In this document: positions 58,385-64,000 of the stretch, piece after piece
Position numbering within the stretch: position 1 is the stretch's first letter
Layout: every line of letters begins with the position of its first letter
Assembly (NCBI GenBank): GCA_016213105.1
Contig: JACRBN010000016.1
Span: forward strand, 248,001-312,000
Length of the DNA: 64,000 nucleotides
Reading direction: 5' to 3'
From: Chloroflexota bacterium
GTDB taxonomy: Bacteria; Chloroflexota; Anaerolineae; Anaerolineales; Villigracilaceae
Program-made: the position numbers and the translations under genes
Notes under the pieces: generated by a model
Database searches by the model: none
Told to the model about the DNA's origin: nothing
The model's input: the letters and a program-made list of their open reading frames with translations, nothing else

Positions 58385-58488
58385 TCGCCCGTCCTGCCGC
58401 ATTTCTTTCACCCAACGGGAAAGAGTCGAAGTTCTCCATAGTTTATTTTTTGTACTACACTTGGAGAAACCAGAAAGGAAACCCGCCC

Positions 58489-60297
<1,809 letters not shown>

Positions 60298-60300
60298 CAT

Positions 60301-60396
60301 GTCGTTGCGAGAGCGGTGGTTTTCCGCTCGAAGCAACATCCTGAAGTGAGCAGGAAGATCCACTGCTCCCTACGCTCGCTAAACTCGCAATAACGA
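60301..60396. repeat. Degenerate copy of the GTCATTGCGAG palindromic repeat
   Basis: Outer arms GTCGTTGCGAG and CTCGCAATAACGA with an internal GAAGCAA; same build as 30011-30137 but diverged. It fills the gap between pepF and the lactate permease gene. Confidence 0.65.
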
Positions 60397-60412
60397 AAAA
60401 TATCGAGGCTCC

Positions 60413-61960
60413 ATGAATCTACTCTCCGTCCTGCTTGCCCTGTTCCCTGTGCTCGTCGTGCTGGTTCTCCTGCTTTGGAAGCGCATGGCCGCCGACACGG
60501 CGGGGCTGATCGGCTGGGCCGCAGCCATGCTGGTAGCCTGGCTGTATTTCCAGACCCCGCTGCAGGTCGCATTGACCGCCAGCCTGGCGGGCGTGCTCGC
60601 CTCCCTGCCGATCACGCTGATGGTGGCGACCTCCATCCTGCAAGTCACGCTCATGCTGGAGACTGGCGCCATCGCGCGCGTCGTGGCGCTGGTCAAGTCG
60701 GTCGCGCCCAAAGATCAAGTTGTGCAGATCATGATCGTCAACATCGGCTTCGGGACTCTGCTGGCTGCGCTGGGCGCGACGCCCGTCTCGATCCTGCCGC
60801 CCATCATGCTGGCGCTGGGATATTCCTCCTTCATCGCCATCGCCCTGCCCGCCATCGGCTACGACGCGCTGACCACCTACGCCCTGCTGGGCATCCCCGT
60901 GGTGGTCTTCGCCAATTTCGTCGGCCGCCCCGTGGACGAGGTCGGCTGGGTCTTCGCGCGCTACATGCCCGTCATCAGCTCGTGCATCGCGCTGGGGATG
61001 TTGTGGATCGTCGGGGGCTGGAGCATGCTTCGGCGCGGACTCCTGCCCGCGCTGCTCTCGGGGCTGACGGCGGGCTTCATCGCCATCGGCATGAACGCCA
61101 TCGGCATGGTCACGCTGACGGGTGTCGCCGCGGGTTTGGGCGTCATCCTGGTCATGCTATTGTATCTTCTGGTTACACGCAAGCCGTTATGGGACAAAAG
61201 CGTTCAAAACGAGTCGGATCAACAGGCGGTGGCACGCATCTCCTTTTGGCGCGCCATCTCCCCCTGGCTGATCCTGACGGGCTTCGCCGTGATTGTCAAC
61301 GCACCCTTCCTGCCCTTCTTTGATCTGACCTTCACCACCTGGGCCATGCCCGTGGAGGTCATCCCTGGCGCGCCCGAAAAGGTGCGCCTGTTCTGGCAGG
61401 CCTATTTCTGGATTTTGGTCAGCGTAGTGCTGTCGCTGCCGTTCCTGAAGACGACGCGCACGCAGTGGAACATGTCTGTGCAGAAGTGGATCAAACGTGC
61501 CCCGCGTCCGATGCTGGCTTCGGCGGTTTTTTTCGCCATCGCCTACATCATCAACCACTCGGGCAAGGGCCTGGACTGGACTCTGGCCAACCCACAAAAC
61601 AACATGGTCGTGGTGCTGGCGGACGCGTCCACCGCCCTGTTCGGCCAGGCCTACCCGCTGATCGCCCCGTTCCTCGGCCTGCTGGGCGGCTTCGTCAGCG
61701 GCTCGGAGACCTCCTCGATTGCCATGTTCACCGCCCTGCATCTGTCCATCGCGGAAAAGATCGGCGCGTTTGGTCTGGTCATCGCTGCGGCCAGCGGCAT
61801 TGGCGGCGGACTGGCCAGCGTCATCTCGCCTGCCAAGCTGCAGAATGCTGCCGCGTCCATCGACCGCATCGGCGAGGAGGCGGGCGTCCTGCGCGTGACC
61901 TTCGTCATCTCGCTGATCATCACCGCCGTCGCCGCCATCCTGACGTTGTTGTGGGCGTAA
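60413..61960 (+). CDS. lctP: L-lactate permease (LctP family)
   Basis: A 515-residue permease with about 12-14 helices. MIVNIGFGTLLAALGATPVS with ILPPIMLALGYSSFIAIALP and LGGFVSGSETSSIAMFTALH match the lactate permease (LctP/GlcA) family, which imports lactate or glycolate with protons. Length is close to the usual 530-560. No lactate dehydrogenase gene is adjacent. A GAGG site lies close to the ATG. Confidence 0.93.
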   Translation: MNLLSVLLALFPVLVVLVLLLWKRMAADTAGLIGWAAAMLVAWLYFQTPLQVALTASLAGVLASLPITLMVATSILQVTLMLETGAIARVVALVKSVAPKDQVVQIMIVNIGFGTLLAALGATPVSILPPIMLALGYSSFIAIALPAIGYDALTTYALLGIPVVVFANFVGRPVDEVGWVFARYMPVISSCIALGMLWIVGGWSMLRRGLLPALLSGLTAGFIAIGMNAIGMVTLTGVAAGLGVILVMLLYLLVTRKPLWDKSVQNESDQQAVARISFWRAISPWLILTGFAVIVNAPFLPFFDLTFTTWAMPVEVIPGAPEKVRLFWQAYFWILVSVVLSLPFLKTTRTQWNMSVQKWIKRAPRPMLASAVFFAIAYIINHSGKGLDWTLANPQNNMVVVLADASTALFGQAYPLIAPFLGLLGGFVSGSETSSIAMFTALHLSIAEKIGAFGLVIAAASGIGGGLASVISPAKLQNAAASIDRIGEEAGVLRVTFVISLIITAVAAILTLLWA

Positions 61961-61966
61961 AAGAAA

Positions 61967-62058
61967 ACCCTAAAGGTTTCCTAAGCAATCAGCAACGCGT
62001 TTTCAACGGGTGTATCCTGCAAAAAAATATCCTGGTTCACGGTAGAAACCTTTAGGGT
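61967..62058. repeat. Spaced inverted repeat ACCCTAAAGGTTTC / GAAACCTTTAGGGT
   Basis: 14-bp perfect arms with a 64-base spacer immediately after the permease gene. Similar in build to 48906-48999. It may be a small mobile element or a long terminator; the spacer holds no ORF. Confidence 0.65.
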
Positions 62059-62084
62059 CTGACTTTTCAGATGGCATCCAAGTC

Positions 62085-62112
62085 TTGACAAATAGACAAA
62101 CTTCGATATAAT
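62085..62112 (+). promoter_or_regulatory. Strong promoter of arsR with overlapping operator-like octamer
   Basis: TTGACA, 16 bases, TATAAT: the best sigma70-type promoter in the window. The octamer ATAGACAA (62092-62099) in the spacer recurs at 62496-62503 upstream of arsM, so it may be part of the ArsR operator. Confidence 0.85.
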
Positions 62113-62133
62113 CTCACATAGAAAGTCATCGAT

Positions 62134-62445
62134 ATGAAATTCAACCCCGTCCTGTTCGCCAAGGCCATCGCCGATGAGACCCGCCAGAAGATCATGAAGC
62201 TGGTGTGTTGCAATTCGCTTTCGGTCAATGAGATCGTCGAGCAGTTGGATGTGTCCCAGCCCACGGTTTCCCATCACTTGGCCATCCTGCGCGAAGCGGG
62301 CCTGGTCAACGTGCGCGAGGAAGGCAAGCAGACCTTCTACACCCTGAACCAGGAAAATATCGCCGTGTGCTGCGGGCAGATCATGATCCAGTTCGCGCCC
62401 GAAACGCCCACCACGGAAAACCTGCTCAAGGTCATCAACCAGTAA
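62134..62445 (+). CDS. arsR: ArsR/SmtB-family metalloregulator
   Basis: A 103-residue winged-helix repressor. LSVNEIVEQLDVSQPTVSHH is the recognition helix region. Candidate As(III)-binding cysteines are Cys25-Cys26 (KLVCCNS) and Cys80-Cys81 (IAVCCGQIM), an arrangement different from the E. coli CVC motif. It would release its operator on arsenite or antimonite. It precedes arsM with a 129-base gap that holds a palindrome (62496) and a repeat. Confidence 0.9.
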   Translation: MKFNPVLFAKAIADETRQKIMKLVCCNSLSVNEIVEQLDVSQPTVSHHLAILREAGLVNVREEGKQTFYTLNQENIAVCCGQIMIQFAPETPTTENLLKVINQ

Positions 62446-62495
62446 ATGCGGAGGCGCAGGCTCCGTCCTGCCCTCCATATTTTTTAGAAAGATAC

Positions 62496-62511
62496 ATAGA
62501 CAATCATCTAT
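62496..62511 (+). promoter_or_regulatory. Possible ArsR operator upstream of arsM
   Basis: ATAGA-CAATCA-TCTAT is a short dyad containing the ATAGACAA octamer also found in the arsR promoter. Confidence 0.4.
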
Positions 62512-62516
62512 TTATT

Positions 62517-62556
62517 GTCATTGCGAGAAGGAGATTGCTCCGCGGCTCGCAATGAC
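62517..62556. repeat. Compact copy of the GTCATTGCGAG palindromic repeat
   Basis: GTCATTGCGAG and CTCGCAATGAC with an 18-base centre (containing GAGATTGCT), placed between arsR and arsM and ending 18 bases before the arsM start. Third copy of the family. Confidence 0.8.
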
Positions 62557-62574
62557 GGAAAAAGGAGAACCCTC

Positions 62575-63375
62575 ATGACCCAAACCCCCACCCCCATCCA
62601 CGATGTCGTCCGCGAGCATTACGCCGAGCGGATCAAGAACAACGCCTCCTGCTGCGGATCATCGTCCGATTGCTGCTCCACCGACAGCAACCTCTACCCT
62701 TCCGACCTGCTTTCGACCCTGCCCTCAGGCGAGTCGACGGTCAGCTACGGATGTGGCGACCCGATCACGCTGGCCTCGCTCCAGCCTGGGCAAACCATCC
62801 TGGACCTGGGATCAGGCGCCGGCCTCGACTGCTTCTTCGCTGCCCAGAAAGTCGGCGAAACGGGCCGCGTCATCGGCGTGGACATGACTCCCGAAATGCT
62901 CGAACGCGCCCGAGCCAGCGCGGCGCGGCTGAATCTCAAGAATGTCGACTTCCGCCAGGGCTTCATCGAAGAGATGCCCGTCGACTCGGCCAGCGTGGAT
63001 GTCATCATCTCGAACTGCGTCATCAACCTCTCGCCCGACAAATCCAAAGTCTTTGCCGAAGCCTTCCGCGTGCTCAAGCCAGGCGGCAAGCTGGCCGTCT
63101 CGGATATCGTCACCGACGGCCCATTGCCCGAGGAGGTCAAGAAAAGCCTGAGCGCCTGGGCGGGCTGCGTGGCGGGAGCCGTCGAAGCGCGGGAATACAT
63201 CGGCATGATGGAAGCCGTCGGCTTCACGAATGTCTCGGTCACACCCGTCTTCTTCGACAAGGAAACCGTCGACGACGCGCTGGACGAAATGAAACTGGAC
63301 GTAAACGAATATCCGCGCGAGGCGGTCTACAAGGCGGTCTATAGCGCCAAGATCACGGCTTACAAACCTGCGTAA
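62575..63375 (+). CDS. arsM: Arsenite S-adenosylmethionine methyltransferase
   Basis: A 266-residue class I methyltransferase. The SAM motif is TILDLGSGAGLDCFFAA (75-91). The conserved arsenic-binding cysteines are Cys60 (YGCGDP), Cys148 (SNCVINL) and Cys198 (AGCVAGA); the last two are 50 residues apart as in known ArsM enzymes. A Cys-rich N-terminus (SCCGSSSDCC, 25-34) is typical too. It methylates As(III) to volatile or less retained forms. AAGGAGAA precedes the ATG. It belongs to the arsR unit. Confidence 0.94.
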   Translation: MTQTPTPIHDVVREHYAERIKNNASCCGSSSDCCSTDSNLYPSDLLSTLPSGESTVSYGCGDPITLASLQPGQTILDLGSGAGLDCFFAAQKVGETGRVIGVDMTPEMLERARASAARLNLKNVDFRQGFIEEMPVDSASVDVIISNCVINLSPDKSKVFAEAFRVLKPGGKLAVSDIVTDGPLPEEVKKSLSAWAGCVAGAVEAREYIGMMEAVGFTNVSVTPVFFDKETVDDALDEMKLDVNEYPREAVYKAVYSAKITAYKPA

Positions 63376-63411
63376 ACAAAGTGACGTGATCTGCCATCTG
63401 CTTAAAAACAA

Positions 63412-63435
63412 ACTCGCCCGTTTTCACGGGCGAGT
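63412..63435. terminator. Bidirectional terminator between arsM and dcd
   Basis: ACTCGCCCG-TTTTCA-CGGGCGAGT with T residues after it on the plus strand. Confidence 0.82.
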
Positions 63436-63448
63436 CCTTTTTCTTGGC

Positions 63449-64000
63449 CTACAACTTTGGCAGCACGATGGACTGCTGCTTCTGGTACTTGCCCTTTTTA
63501 TCGGCATAGGAAATTTCGCATTCCTCGTCCGCTTCGAAGAAGAGCACCTGCGCCAGGCCCTCGTTGGCGTAGATCTTGGCGGGCAGCGGTGTGGTATTGG
63601 AAATTTCAAGCGTGACGAAGCCTTCCCACTCGGGCTCGAAGGGAGTCACATTCACGATGATTCCGCAATTGTGGACTACCACGCCGCTTTCCAGCGCAAA
63701 GTTTCCCGTTTCAGGAACGGTGAGACAAAATACATCGTGGTCGCCTGCCAGCGGACGCACCGAGACAACCTTGTGATTTTGGCCCTGCCCACGGAATTCG
63801 CGCATCACCTCGGGGAAGCGGCAGAAGACCGCGCGGTCGCAATTCAGGTAACGCGCCGCGCCGCGGATGGAGCCTGTGTGATTCGGCGCTTTCCCCGCCT
63901 CCATGCGTGTGATGTTCCAGGGATTATTGTTCAGGCGGTCAAAATCCGCGTGATGACGGTGTGCGCCAGGCTCGTCGGCGTACACGCCAAAGCGCAGGTT
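63449..64000 (-). CDS. dcd: dCTP deaminase gene interrupted by an intein, 5' part beyond the window
   Basis: The last 72 residues (63667-63449) are the C-terminal part of dCTP deaminase: [20 protein letters not shown], containing the catalytic Glu region, then [20 protein letters not shown] and [13 protein letters not shown]. The enzyme makes dUTP (or dUMP) from dCTP for thymidylate synthesis. Directly upstream in frame is an intein that ends ESGVVVHN before Cys+1. The insertion point is next to the usual A-R-C-G active-site stretch, a common place for inteins. The N-extein and the intein start lie outside the window. Confidence 0.88.
   Translation of the reverse strand, partial: NLRFGVYADEPGAHRHHADFDRLNNNPWNITRMEAGKAPNHTGSIRGAARYLNCDRAVFCRFPEVMREFRGQGQNHKVVSVRPLAGDHDVFCLTVPETGNFALESGVVVHNCGIIVNVTPFEPEWEGFVTLEISNTTPLPAKIYANEGLAQVLFFEADEECEISYADKKGKYQKQQSIVLPKL
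63668..64000 (-). mobile_element. Intein C-terminal half with HNH-like endonuclease motif
   Basis: The frame encodes [17 protein letters not shown], which fits the HH-x-N-x-P-x-N pattern of HNH homing endonucleases, then the splicing blocks [19 protein letters not shown] (block F) and VVVHN with Cys+1 (block G). The terminal His-Asn and the following Cys are the residues needed for protein splicing. The other half of the element is beyond the window. Confidence 0.82.

Overview
The window looks like a chromosomal segment of a filamentous-type Chloroflexota bacterium, most likely class Anaerolineae. The reasons are the gene content, not a search: an alternative complex III (Act) respiratory cluster, many lipoproteins with short lipoboxes, cysteine-bearing SLH repeats, a giant PAS/GAF/HD-GYP sensor, and many short palindromic intergenic repeats in a GC-rich genome. 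Assignment below phylum is inference.

Layout. 1-9495 (minus strand) is an exopolysaccharide operon. It is headed by a NusG/RfaH-like antiterminator, followed by a GINT1-like glycosyltransferase, a nucleotidyltransferase/kinase fusion, a Wzx-like flippase, a P-loop kinase, a GT4 glycosyltransferase, a Wzy/O-antigen-ligase-like protein and a secreted pectate-lyase-like protein cut by the left edge. 9894-16991 is a 2365-residue sensor ending in HD-GYP. 17109-18449 is tyrS with an upstream leader peptide of four consecutive Tyr codons and a terminator hairpin, which is the most striking regulatory structure in the window. 18576-19294 is a C39-like protease behind a coupled 19-codon ORF. 19348-24811 is the F1 operon atpA-atpG-atpD-atpC followed by mreB; no delta or Fo genes are present.

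25127-26251 is a D-Ala-D-Ala-ligase-like ATP-grasp enzyme. 26539-33644 is a MacA/MacB-type exporter, two paralogous lipoproteins and an OmpR-type two-component system. Facing it is a DUF4405 membrane protein with a small partner, behind a near-perfect CRP/FNR-type box placed for class II activation and nested inside a dispersed palindrome. A tRNA-Ser(GGA) and an M48 protease follow. 36579-44327 (minus) is the alternative complex III cluster: a diheme cytochrome, pentaheme ActA, ActB split into two genes, ActC, ActD, ActE and a monoheme cytochrome.

44541-58384 is mixed accessory content: small membrane proteins, an isochorismatase-like hydrolase, RNase H, a secreted sugar-dehydrogenase/SLH/LamG protein, a cytochrome with a second CRP/FNR-type box, lipoproteins, a thiolase, an ABC-2 exporter with an alpha/beta hydrolase, and a TehA/SLAC1 remnant. 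58489-63375 holds pepF, a lactate permease and an arsR-arsM arsenic pair. The right edge cuts a dCTP deaminase gene interrupted by an intein with an HNH-like motif.

Themes that link regions: respiration (Act complex, F1-ATPase, extra cytochromes), oxygen/redox control by CRP/FNR-type boxes, and short palindromic repeats that repeatedly sit on promoters.
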